A stretch of DNA of 64,000 bases from Ceratopteris richardii. Taxonomy: Eukaryota > Streptophyta > Polypodiopsida > Polypodiales > Pteridaceae. Shown here piece by piece: positions 21,278-30,798 of this stretch (the first letter of the stretch is position 1; the number at the start of each line of letters is the position of its first letter). Where the stretch lies: NCBI GenBank assembly GCA_020310875.1, contig CM035422.1, forward strand, positions 50,563,607 to 50,627,606. Reading direction: 5' to 3'. The position numbers and the translations under genes were made by a program. Under the pieces are notes generated by a model. That model searched no databases and was not told the origin of the DNA. It saw nothing but the letters and a program-made list of their open reading frames with translations.

Positions 21278-24200
21278 CTAGAAGCCCGCAAACAATATTG
21301 CCTTGATCACCCGATCTGGTCCAAAGTGTCCTCCTGCTACACCTTGGTGAGCAGTTTCTAAGATCTTAAGATACTCACTTTCATGGACACACAGTCTCAG
21401 GTAACCATCCTTACCGCGTTTGTATAGATTATCACCAACAAGTGAATAATCCTGGGCTTCTTGTTCCAAACTCCTTTTTCTAGCTAGAGTCATGTCTGGA
21501 GGGAATGTGTTTGTCCTCAAGAATGATACTAGGGGTTCACTCCAATCTGGCGCAATGGATAGTTGATAGAGAGTGGCATGTTCCACAGGTGGTTTATTGC
21601 AACAGATTGGGCATTCCTTGCACAACTTTTGGACATCCGCTTCCATAGTTGGCCAATGCACTCCGAATCTCTTTAGAGTTTGCAACGTTCGTTGTTTTGA
21701 ATGGTGTTGCTCTAACGCACCTACATGTGCTAATTGCAACCATTTAGCGTACTCATCCTCTTCTACGCAACAAGCCAAGATCCCTTGATCTGTGTGCTTG
21801 TACATGCTTCCTGCCATGATGTGATACTTTTGGGCTTTTACAATCTCTCTATTCCGTGTGTTTACCACTGGATGGCTAGGCCCGTACGTCAATACTGGTA
21901 CCAATGGTTTAGCCCACTGCGGTACAACTTCCAAATTAAACAAGTAAGCATCAGGAAGGTCATCTGACACTCCTTGTGGGGCTTCTCCCGATGTGAGCCT
22001 AGAGAGGTGATCTGCTCGTAAGTGAGTCCTACCTTTTCTTACCACAACCTCAAAATCATATTCCATTAGCAAGAGAAACCATCTTACTAATCTTCCCGTA
22101 TTGCATGGCTTGTTTACTAAGTACAACAATGCCTGATGGTCTGTAAAAAATTTAAACTTATTTGCAAGCAAATAATGTCTAAACTTTTTAACTGCATATA
22201 CCATGCCTAATCCTTCTCGTTCAGTAGTGGTATAATTTCGTTCAGCCGCATTCAATTGTCTACTGGCATAGGCGATTGGAAGATCCATATTACCTTCACC
22301 AGTAGGTTGTGCAAGCACACATCCAATAGCATAATTGGATGCATCCACATGAACATGGAATGGCTTATTCCAATCTGGTGTGGTCAAGATTGGTGCTGAA
22401 CATAATCTACGTTTAAGCTCTTGGAAGGAATTCTCACATTCATCCGTCCACTCAAAGTTTGTCAGAAGTCCGTACATGGGCTTTGCAATGACAGCATACA
22501 TGTGTATAAATCGTCGGTAATAACCACAGTGCCCCATGAAAGCTTGTACTTCCTTGACATTCTTTGGCCTAGGTAGCTCTGCTATGGCTCTCACTTTTTC
22601 TTCGTCCGTAGATATGCCATTCTTTGACACTATGTGTCCTAGAATCTTGCCTTGCCTGACCATAAAAACGCACTTTTCTGGGTTCAGGCAGACTTGATAT
22701 TCTCTACATTTGTCAAAGATTTGTCTGAGTTCAGGAATATGGGTTTGTCTAACATTGGAATGAGCACAGAGATCATCAACATAGACTTCTAAACTCTTTC
22801 TTAGGAACTCCTTAAACACATGGCACATTAGCCTCTGGAAGGTAGCTGGTGCATTGGTAAGCCCAAATGGCATTACTCTAAAAGCAAAAATGCCCCATTC
22901 TGTGGCAAAGGCTGTCTTATGCTGATCCTCTGGAGCTATGGCTACTTGATTGTAGCCAGAAAATCCATCAAGGAAGCTGTACACTTCCTTGCCTGCCACT
23001 CTTTCTAAGAGATGCTCTGTGATGGGAAGCGGATAGTTATCTCGAATTGTGGCGGCATTAACCTTTTTCAAGTTAATGCACACACGCAGTTTGCCATTCT
23101 TCTTGGGCACCACTACGATGGGGGACACCCATTCAGTGTGCTCGATTTCATAGATAAATCCAGCTTCAATCAGTCTATCTATTTCTTCTTTGATCTTAGC
23201 GGCGTAATTATCGTTATATGTATAAGGCTTTTGCTTAGAGGGTTTAGCATCTGAGGTCATGGGAATAGTGTGTGAGCATATGTCCGGGTCAACCCCTTTC
23301 AAATCCTTGTAACTCCAAGCGAATACATCTCTGTATTCTCTTAGCAAGGCAATCAATTCATGCTCTTCTTCTTCTGTCAGATCATGGCCTATATACGTGC
23401 ATCTCTCCTCTCCTTCTTCTATGGCCACTACTATTTTCTTGGTGGTTTCTTTGTTATCATAGGCCTCTCCTGATTGTGCTTCTCGTTTAGGCATTCTTAT
23501 CATGACTCCCCTGTCATCTATCTCATACTTCTTAAAATTTTCTGGGACCTCAAACAAAGATTCTTCCTCCTCTGGTGAGACTTCTTTCTTCTTTCGTTTC
23601 TTTCCTTCTTCCTCCGGGGTCATATGTGTTGCTAATCTTACATCATTTGTAACCTCTCCATGCCTCTGGGGTTGAAATTCCACTTCATGGAAATACTCTT
23701 CATCTGATGCAAATGGTGGGTCCATAATGATTGACTCTAGATCGGAGTCACTTGCATCCTCAAATGCATCAGGGCTAGGTTCGCATTCTTCTAGGACTGC
23801 CTCTCCCATGATTGGCTCTATGGAGAAGACTGAAATATCATAGCCATCCTCATCACAGTGGGGTGTCCATTGTTCTTCGTTGATGGCTACGTCCATTGTT
23901 GCTAAGATTTCTGCCCAACCGTGAGGTTCAAATTTTTCGTCTGGAAAAACTACAGGTGCATAGGCTGGGTCTTGGATTGATCTATGGGTTTCTTTCGCAC
24001 CTACCTCTCTGGCTTTCTCTCTCTTCTCTTCCTCTACTGCTACCTTGCACATCCATAAGTGAGTGTCTTCATGCATCCATGAGGATCCAGACCCTATGGA
24101 GTGCACCGATTCTGTATCATCTTTGGCTCTATGGATGGGATTCCACTGGATAGGAGGTACATCCCTATGAGAGTAATCTTTGAGATTGACTTTGGTCGTA

Positions 24201-27200
24201 ACACCTAAGTGCTGCAGGTACAAAGAATTGGTTCCCCAATCCTGTACCACTTGCAACTGTCGCATAAATGGTCTTCCCAAAATCATCTCATAGGCATGAT
24301 TTTTGCTGAAGTCACATATAGCAAAACTATGCTCAAACTCGACACCACAAGTGGTGAGAATTATTCCTTCTAGCAATCCTAGGGGTCTCTCTATGTGACC
24401 ATCGGCCATTTGCAATTTCATTCTCGTTGGTCTGAGTGCCGGCTTGCCCCAACGCTTCCAAAGGGAAGTGGTGGCAATTGCAACTCCTGCACCTGAGTCC
24501 AAAATTGCCTTAGTGGTGTAGTCCTGGTAGGTAATGGGAAGATAGGTGTTCCCTTCTTCACCTTCACACATATCTCCTATCTTATCCAAGGGAATTTCTG
24601 GCACTGTCCTATGGGATCCTACCCTGGAACGTGGTTTTGCAACTTCAGTTACTTGACTAGCTACATATTTCCGCGCTTTTGGTCTATCCTTAGGCAGTTC
24701 TTCCAAAGTGAGATCGTGCTGCACTTTGGTGTTCTTTACTATCTCCGTGTTTCTTGGTAGAACTGAGTCGTCGTTCCTTACCATGACTGTCGGTGCTCTC
24801 ATACATGTGGACTTTGCTTCCCATGGGCCTGTGAAGTGAGGTAGCTCTTGTATGGAGTTAGACTCGAAGTCCAATCTCTCGTGAGACTGAGTACTCTCAT
24901 GTTCCCCGTAAATGGATGGGATGTCTTGTGGGAATTGGTCGTGTGCATCGTCCACAAGTTCAAAAGGAGGGGCGACCTCACTTTCGTTATCCCATTTATC
25001 TTCTTGAATCTCTCGTAGGAAGTCTGGTGCAAACCGATTCATAGAAGAAGAAGTGTCTGGCTCCGTAGAATTGGGCACATAAGCAACCTGGGAAGGAGGG
25101 CTTATTCTATCGTTGGCTCTCTCCTTGTTCCCATAGATGGCTGGAGCACAAGCTTCTTGGGGAGGATTACTTATTCTATTACTTTTCCGAACAGGCTCAT
25201 ACGCTCTCTGAGAAGGAATGTGGGTCACCTGTGGAGGTACGTAAGCTTTCGGGGGAGGCTCATGTGACTTTTGGGGGGGAAGATAAACATCTTGAAGAGG
25301 CACATGGGCTTCCTGAAGAGGCTGGCTTATCCGTTCTCTTGCCCTCTCCTTTCGTTGAGGGGCAGGTTCCTTCTCTGATTGTGCAATTAACTTCTCTATT
25401 CTTTCCAGCAGTCCATCAAAGTGTAACTGCGTCTTAGCTGAACTAGAAATGTTAAATAGGCGACTGGCCTCAAACATGGTCTGAGCCAATTCCACCATTT
25501 TGGCACAAATCTTAGTTCGTTCAAGCTCTAGCTCGGCTCTAGGGTAGCACTTTTCATGATCGGTGATGGTTGGCCCTTCTTGGATTCTGGCCTGATATGC
25601 TTTAAGCATCATATTAAGGTCCTCGGGAGTGGGATCTGCTAGGACTGATCCTACTCTAGGGGTTGGTGGGATTTGATGAGGCGGTGGGGAAGGTGGTGGG
25701 TCGGATGGAGATGGGAGTGGTGGAGGCGGGGTAATGTGAGAGGGAGTTTGAGCTGTGAGTTCAGTTATCCTCGCTTTGGTTTCTCTTATGCTTTCCTCAA
25801 GCTCACTCATCTTTTTGGCCCATTGTCTTTTCATTCTTTCTCGACTATCTTTCCACGCTCTAGTCCTTTTCTTTGTCACGCTCTCGGTTTCACTAGCCTC
25901 TGGGCCCTTTTCCTGGTTTACCCCTTGATTTTGCTGCAATGCCTGAGCTCTAGTAACCACCTGCACTGGTGCAGTGGAAGTGACACTTCCTGAGGCATCC
26001 ACAACCAACCCAATCACATTGATAGGAGTGATTTTTGGCGTGTTATTGGGGTTCTTTGGGCAATCTCGTAAGAGATGCTCTTTTCCACAGTCTTGGCAAA
26101 AGCCTTGGATCGTCACGGACTGATTTTGTGTAGGTGCAGGTAAGGGACAATCGCGAATGAAGTGATCCCCCTGACATCGGTAGCATGGTCCTCTAGGAAA
26201 GGGTGGTCGTATCTGCCTAGGTTGAGGCCTAGGGTTGGGGTTTGCATACATGACATTCGTGTAATCCGACTCCCAACTAGGTTCACTTGGTTCTTCACTA
26301 TAGTAGGATTCACCATGTTCTGGAGACTGCATGTAGTAAGCCTGGGGACTATCGACATGCGTAGAATCAAAGCTATGGTCACTCGGGTCACTTTCTGAGA
26401 TCAATGGGGTTACTGGTACTATGGCCCTATTCAGGTTTTCTTCTGCCACAGCATACTTTACTGGAATCACGTTAGCGGGGTTTGGGGGCTGTTGAGCTAG
26501 CACCGGTTGGGGTCTCTGTTGGGCTTGATATTGTGGTTGGTAGGTTTGTTGGGGTCTAGCATATTGTGGTGGTGGATTTTGGTTCTGGTATCGGCCTTGT
26601 TGGTAGGGCTGCGGATAGGGTTGCCTAACTGCCTGCTTGTTGTATGGGCAATCTTGTGCGGTGTGATTGGTGTATCTCCGTTCTATGGTGCAGTACTGGC
26701 TACTAGAGTTTACTTGGGGTTGAGCCATAATAGGGCAGACATTCGCCATGTGGTCGCCACCACAAGTATAGCATCTTTTCACAGGGGCAAACCTAGGAAT
26801 TTGTTTGCTAGAGACGCCTAGTTTTTGTGCCACTTTCTCTGCGAGTTCCTCAATTGATGTGGATTGCGTGGAAGAGTGACTAGAAGCACTATCTGAATCT
26901 TTGTAGATTTTGGAAAGCTCTAGTTCCTCCCCTAGGTTATCTTCAATGTCAATGCACATGCGTACACACTCTTCTATAGTCCTAGGGTCCTTCAGATACA
27001 CATAGGATCTCAATTTCGTACTCAGCAATCCATCAAGGAATAAGGCTACTTGTTTAGCAGATGTGGGTAGCTCCGAAATAGGGCACCTTTCAAGATATTG
27101 TCTAAATCTTCTTCCTGCAAGTCTCACAGTCTCTTGAGGGGTTTGCTTGAAGCTGTGAATCAATGAGGAGGTATTGTGTCTTATGCCGCTCTTAGAGAAC

Positions 27201-28444
27201 TCTACAATGAATGCCTCTAGGAGTTGGTCTATGCTCCTGAATTTACGCTCATCTAATGGCTGAAACCATGTAAGTGCCGTGTTCCTAAGGGTTAGACCGA
27301 AGGCATTGTACTGCGTGAACAGATCTTCCACTTGTTCAGCTCTCAAGACTTGTTTGAATTCCGCCACATGATCATAGGGATCTCCTGTGCCGTCAAAGTA
27401 ATTCTTCATAGACTTAACTAGCTGTGTGGGTCTCAAAGTTCTTGTGTGCTCTCTAGGCCTTGGCAGAGGGAATCCATCTACATGTCTTTGGTTCCTGTGG
27501 GCTCTATGCATCTCAGGTTCTACCCTATTCGTCTCTGTTCTCGTTCTTTCTCTGCCCACTGGGTTGGCAAAACTTACTTCTGGTCTATCTCTACTTCTGT
27601 CTCTTTGCGTACCATGAGCTTGGGAAGTTCCAGCTCCAGGGTGACCATAGGATACATTTGATCTTGGTTGGGGGAAAATGAATTCACCCTTCCAAGTGTA
27701 GGCATGCCTATCATTTTCTGTCACCACAAAGATCCGTTCTGAAGCATGATCTAAATAGGTCACTCTGCCTGGGCTATCCGGATCCTTAAACTCATAGATC
27801 ATGATATTTCCTATGTCCGTTGGTTGATTAGACTTATACCTCCAAAAGGCTTCATCAGTTTCTCGATTGAGGAGCAACTCTATGCTCTTGTTGTCTTGGG
27901 GGACCCATTCAGGCGTGATAATCCTAGTGAGAACTGATTTACCTCGAGGGGTTCTAGGTTCTGCACCCATGTTCCCTTGTTCCAGGTCCCCTAAGTCCGC
28001 TTCTGAGATTACGTTCCCAAAGTCATCTGTCCTATCAGGGTGACTAGTGACTACATATATAGTTCCTTCTTTGTCCAGGTATGCACCATTTTCAAACTTG
28101 ACAGCTGGGTGCTCTAGTCCAATGGATTGGTCAGGGTTTTTAATCTGGACCACCGATCTTCCTAGGCCGTCCTCATAGATGCTAGCACCTAGTCGGTTGG
28201 TCCTAAGATATTCCAGCTGTGTTTTGTAAGGGCCTTCTACCCTGTACAAATAAGGCACTCCCGAACTTCCCGTATGTCTGTCCATGCCTTGAGACATTTC
28301 TGACTCACTGGTCTCAGAGCTAGGGTAGTATGAGTGGTGGCTCAACTGTTGGGCCCAAGACCTTGCAGTGTGATTGACACTAGCCTCTGAAGACCTAAGG
28401 CTTTGTCTCTCTCTTGCTAGGTGTCGTCCTGATCTAAGGTTCAT
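21278..28444 (-). CDS. Gypsy B gag-protease-RT-RNase H-H2C2 polyprotein
   Basis: This 2,388-residue frame starts MNLRSGRHLARER. gag has the retrotransposon capsid domain near residues 330-460 and several zinc knuckles of spacing C-x2-C-x3-H-x4-C: CYTCGGDHMANVC, CYRCQGDHFIRDC and CQDCGKEHLLRDC. The first protease has AILDSGAGVAIAT (residue about 1315) and MILGRPFM. The reverse transcriptase holds VYVDDLC at about residue 1888. RNase H has VHVDASNYAIG, TTEREGLGMVY, TDHQALL and RADHLSRL. Two H2C2 zinc domains follow, at about 2230-2300 and 2340-2400. The frame ends at TAG where F and A have a Trp codon. No frameshift separates gag from pol. Confidence 0.95.
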   Translation of the reverse strand: MNLRSGRHLARERQSLRSSEASVNHTARSWAQQLSHHSYYPSSETSESEMSQGMDRHTGSSGVPYLYRVEGPYKTQLEYLRTNRLGASIYEDGLGRSVVQIKNPDQSIGLEHPAVKFENGAYLDKEGTIYVVTSHPDRTDDFGNVISEADLGDLEQGNMGAEPRTPRGKSVLTRIITPEWVPQDNKSIELLLNRETDEAFWRYKSNQPTDIGNIMIYEFKDPDSPGRVTYLDHASERIFVVTENDRHAYTWKGEFIFPQPRSNVSYGHPGAGTSQAHGTQRDRSRDRPEVSFANPVGRERTRTETNRVEPEMHRAHRNQRHVDGFPLPRPREHTRTLRPTQLVKSMKNYFDGTGDPYDHVAEFKQVLRAEQVEDLFTQYNAFGLTLRNTALTWFQPLDERKFRSIDQLLEAFIVEFSKSGIRHNTSSLIHSFKQTPQETVRLAGRRFRQYLERCPISELPTSAKQVALFLDGLLSTKLRSYVYLKDPRTIEECVRMCIDIEDNLGEELELSKIYKDSDSASSHSSTQSTSIEELAEKVAQKLGVSSKQIPRFAPVKRCYTCGGDHMANVCPIMAQPQVNSSSQYCTIERRYTNHTAQDCPYNKQAVRQPYPQPYQQGRYQNQNPPPQYARPQQTYQPQYQAQQRPQPVLAQQPPNPANVIPVKYAVAEENLNRAIVPVTPLISESDPSDHSFDSTHVDSPQAYYMQSPEHGESYYSEEPSEPSWESDYTNVMYANPNPRPQPRQIRPPFPRGPCYRCQGDHFIRDCPLPAPTQNQSVTIQGFCQDCGKEHLLRDCPKNPNNTPKITPINVIGLVVDASGSVTSTAPVQVVTRAQALQQNQGVNQEKGPEASETESVTKKRTRAWKDSRERMKRQWAKKMSELEESIRETKARITELTAQTPSHITPPPPLPSPSDPPPSPPPHQIPPTPRVGSVLADPTPEDLNMMLKAYQARIQEGPTITDHEKCYPRAELELERTKICAKMVELAQTMFEASRLFNISSSAKTQLHFDGLLERIEKLIAQSEKEPAPQRKERARERISQPLQEAHVPLQDVYLPPQKSHEPPPKAYVPPQVTHIPSQRAYEPVRKSNRISNPPQEACAPAIYGNKERANDRISPPSQVAYVPNSTEPDTSSSMNRFAPDFLREIQEDKWDNESEVAPPFELVDDAHDQFPQDIPSIYGEHESTQSHERLDFESNSIQELPHFTGPWEAKSTCMRAPTVMVRNDDSVLPRNTEIVKNTKVQHDLTLEELPKDRPKARKYVASQVTEVAKPRSRVGSHRTVPEIPLDKIGDMCEGEEGNTYLPITYQDYTTKAILDSGAGVAIATTSLWKRWGKPALRPTRMKLQMADGHIERPLGLLEGIILTTCGVEFEHSFAICDFSKNHAYEMILGRPFMRQLQVVQDWGTNSLYLQHLGVTTKVNLKDYSHRDVPPIQWNPIHRAKDDTESVHSIGSGSSWMHEDTHLWMCKVAVEEEKREKAREVGAKETHRSIQDPAYAPVVFPDEKFEPHGWAEILATMDVAINEEQWTPHCDEDGYDISVFSIEPIMGEAVLEECEPSPDAFEDASDSDLESIIMDPPFASDEEYFHEVEFQPQRHGEVTNDVRLATHMTPEEEGKKRKKKEVSPEEEESLFEVPENFKKYEIDDRGVMIRMPKREAQSGEAYDNKETTKKIVVAIEEGEERCTYIGHDLTEEEEHELIALLREYRDVFAWSYKDLKGVDPDICSHTIPMTSDAKPSKQKPYTYNDNYAAKIKEEIDRLIEAGFIYEIEHTEWVSPIVVVPKKNGKLRVCINLKKVNAATIRDNYPLPITEHLLERVAGKEVYSFLDGFSGYNQVAIAPEDQHKTAFATEWGIFAFRVMPFGLTNAPATFQRLMCHVFKEFLRKSLEVYVDDLCAHSNVRQTHIPELRQIFDKCREYQVCLNPEKCVFMVRQGKILGHIVSKNGISTDEEKVRAIAELPRPKNVKEVQAFMGHCGYYRRFIHMYAVIAKPMYGLLTNFEWTDECENSFQELKRRLCSAPILTTPDWNKPFHVHVDASNYAIGCVLAQPTGEGNMDLPIAYASRQLNAAERNYTTTEREGLGMVYAVKKFRHYLLANKFKFFTDHQALLYLVNKPCNTGRLVRWFLLLMEYDFEVVVRKGRTHLRADHLSRLTSGEAPQGVSDDLPDAYLFNLEVVPQWAKPLVPVLTYGPSHPVVNTRNREIVKAQKYHIMAGSMYKHTDQGILACCVEEDEYAKWLQLAHVGALEQHHSKQRTLQTLKRFGVHWPTMEADVQKLCKECPICCNKPPVEHATLYQLSIAPDWSEPLVSFLRTNTFPPDMTLARKRSLEQEAQDYSLVGDNLYKRGKDGYLRLCVHESEYLKILETAHQGVAGGHFGPDRVIKAILFAGF

Positions 28445-29265
28445 ATGCCTAACTGATTAGCCCAGTTTTTTCCAGAGTACAACCTCGTTGCCAATCAATT
28501 GGTACCAGTCACTTGATTCTTTTTAGTTAATTATGGTGTTTATGGTCTTGTCTGATATCACGTCGTCAGGAACACTTGAATGTTCTTCGTACTTTAGGTT
28601 GATCGTTCCACGTTAGGTCCTTTCCTTTATGTTACCGACCGTACAAAGATTAGATTTTTATCTTGAACTTGAGTTTTTAGGTAGTCTTTCAACTTGATGA
28701 CTGCCTATCGTCGCTCTGACTTACTCCTACCTCTCGTCGTGCTTAGCCTAAGCTATGAATTGACAGAGGGGGTTAAAAGTGTCCAACCTTTTGTTTCTTG
28801 CTCGGTTGCCCTTGAGTGCCCAGGAAATGTTTTCCCAAGCTCGCACTTACACTTGCTTAGAACGCCTCTCGATACTCTGTAAGAATTTCAAAGTTAGCTT
28901 TGAAATTTACCTTCCAAAGACAGAACCAATTATTTTCATTCATGTAGCACAAACACAAACTTTCATAGTGATTTTCAAGAAAACAACCCTAAGGACCCCT
29001 GACTTTGATCCCCCTGGGTATGGTCAACTTCAAGATACGAGCTTTCCAACGAGCCCTAGAGCTCAAAAAATGGATCTCGTATGAAAAAGTTGTGACCGTT
29101 CAGGGTTCTAGGGTTACGACAGGGTTCAAACAAGATCACTGTGCAACAGGTTTTCCCCAAGTTGTTTTCCTAAGGCTTCCCCATGTGCTCAAGAGCATAG
29201 TATTTGTGCCCAAAATTAGCCCAACTTTTCAATTAACAAACCCTAAAAAATTTGGCTAAAATTGG

Positions 29266-29749
29266 CTGTCAATCGCGATGGATAGGGCTGTCAATCGCGA
29301 TGGATAGGGCTGTCAATCGCGATGGACACTCAGTCAATCGCGATGGACAGAGAGTTCAGTCGGTCGCGATGGACACCTAATTCAATCAATCGCGATGGAC
29401 AGGCAGTCAATCGCGATGGACAGAGACTTCAGTCAATCGCGATGGACAAAGGGTTCAGTCAATCGCGATGGACAGGTAGTCGGTCGCGATGGATAGAGAC
29501 TTCAGTCAATCGCGATGGACAAGGGGTTCAGTCAATCGCGATGGACAGGTAGTCGGTCGCGATGGACTGGCAGTCAATCGCGATGGACAGAGCTGTCAAT
29601 CGCGATGGACAGGGCTGTCAATCGCGATGGACTGAAATTTTGCAAGATTTTCAAAAATTTTAGTGGGAATGTGGTGTGCAGGGTCTCTAGTCCACTGTGG
29701 TGCACTCAGATTTACCAACAAGTGAAAATTTCTGTCAATCGCGATGGAC
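29266..29749. repeat. Near-palindromic repeat array in the B leader (17 sites)
   Basis: Sixteen units lie between 29266 and 29633, and a seventeenth at 29734-29749. The unit is GTCAATCGCGATGGAC or GTCGGTCGCGATGGAC, sometimes ending GGAT. Every unit keeps TCGCGATGGA, and most keep the 8-bp palindrome ATCGCGAT. Start-to-start spacing is irregular, roughly 17 to 31 bp. A higher-order repeat of 73 bp is visible (AGAGACTTC at 29422 and 29495). A decayed form is in the A leader at 41893-42430. Confidence 0.95.
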
Positions 29750-30103
29750 AGAAGGCGGCGACTGCGAGACAGTTTCGTCGAGTTCCGTACCTGCGCGGGA
29801 AGCTGGAGATGGTGATGTGACCTGTACCTGCAAGATAGCTCAAGAAACATGCAAAACAGCACATGCAATTTCGCTCTCTCGCTCTCTCTCACAAGTGAAA
29901 TGAGGGAAATGAGGTGGAGGTGGGGATATAGTCAAAAAACTGAAATTTTTGCGATGATGGAGATGGACGTGGGAGATGGTGATGATGATGATGGTGATGG
30001 AGATGGTGAAGAAAGTAAAAGAAAATCTATGAGAGTGAAGAAAATACCTACAACTCCAACGCGTCAACTCTACGTCTTACCATCACACGCTCGTCCTCAA
30101 AGC

Positions 30104-30125
30104 TCGATCCCCGGCAACGGCGCCA
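30104..30125 (-). other. Primer binding site of element B (tRNA-Asp)
   Basis: The plus strand CGATCCCCGGCAACGGCGCC plus A reproduces the 3' end of plant tRNA-Asp including CCA. The minus strand is thus complementary to it. The site is 8 bases from the end of the 5' LTR. This primer is known from Athila-type gypsy elements. Confidence 0.88.
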
Positions 30126-30133
30126 AAATTTGG

Positions 30134-30798
30134 TGTAGCTCAGTGATGAGTAGCACCTCCTTTAATGTCAATCCGGGAAGACGCGAGGATGGTATGAAGA
30201 CCTCGAGCAAGTGGCGGCACAAGTGCGTGAGTGAGAAGCACACAAGCATGCACACACGTACACACACACGCGCACACAAGGCAAGACAAAGAGTGAGAAT
30301 CAATGGAGCTTTTTAGATTACTTTCAAAATGCTCTTACAAGTTCGTTTCAATTACAATCTAACCTCAAAAATGAGCTCTCTAGCTCTTTTTATAGTTTTT
30401 GACTAGCTTTTGGCCCTGTCCAGACCTAGTGTCCGGCCTAGTTAAAAATTAGGTTCCAGGGCCAATTTGAGGGCTCAAACGGAGTCTAAAAAATACGAAA
30501 ATTGATATGTAGGTACTTCTAAGGCTCCTCAAGCTCAAGGACTCCTTGGCTTGCACAAAATGGAGCTACAAAAATATGAAATGGTATTTACAATGATTGT
30601 TAGTGATAAGAATCACTGTTAAAAGATGTAGATTGGAAAAATTGAATGGCCTATCTGCCAGATTTGCGTCGACTGCTTTGTCTACTTACTCCTTCACCTT
30701 GTTCTGACTCTCTCCGTTGGCTTCCTTGTCTCGTCAATCCTTGGGTTCCCTGGCTTCCTTGTCTAGTCAGTCCTTGGGTGCCCCTACTGCTCTCAACA
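30134..30798 (-). repeat. 5' LTR of gypsy element B
   Basis: 665 bp, differing from 13800-14464 at one site (C at 30184). The TATA-like box is at 30385-30395. It ends on the right at CTCAACA, followed by the AAGGC duplication at 30799-30803. Confidence 0.97.

Larger units (their letters stand above)
28445..30133 (-). other. 5' leader of element B
   Basis: The 1.7 kb between the 5' LTR and the gag start contain the primer binding site (30104-30125) and a GAT-rich stretch near 29950-30010. They also contain an array of ATCGCGAT sites (29266-29749), and near the gag start a segment shared with A and C. The reading frames across it are repeat-driven and not conserved, so I call no gene. Its length suggests packaging or translation-control signals. 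Confidence 0.8.
13800..30798 (-). mobile_element. Gypsy element B, complete 17.0-kb LTR retrotransposon
   Basis: B is a 16,999-bp Ty3/gypsy element on the minus strand. Both LTRs are 665 bp with TG...CA ends, and the TSD is a perfect AAGGC. The primer binding site matches tRNA-Asp and a 14-bp polypurine tract is present. In element order it holds 5' LTR, a 1.7-kb leader with a palindromic repeat array, gag-pro-pol (28444 down to 18965), ORF3 (18744 down to 14317) and 3' LTR. The two LTRs differ at one position (13850 T, 30184 C), a CpG transition, so insertion is recent. Only one in-frame TAG interrupts pol. Confidence 0.97.

Noticed and set aside
22999..25993. Plus-strand ORFs opposite gag-pol of B
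   Set aside because: They are antisense shadows of the long polyprotein frame, with hydrophobic low-complexity translations.
29266..29640. Repeat array resembling a CRISPR
   Set aside because: The units are short and near-palindromic with irregular 2-16-bp spacers, no cas genes are near, and the context is a plant retrotransposon leader.
29322..29820. Plus-strand ORFs with repeated SRWTG/NRDGQ peptides
   Set aside because: They are translations of the leader repeat on the strand opposite to the element, in changing frames, with no conservation in A.
29849..30316. 155-codon plus-strand ORF over the primer binding site and LTR
   Set aside because: It overlaps the PBS and LTR start in antisense, and the matching part at 13728-13982 is simply the other LTR copy.
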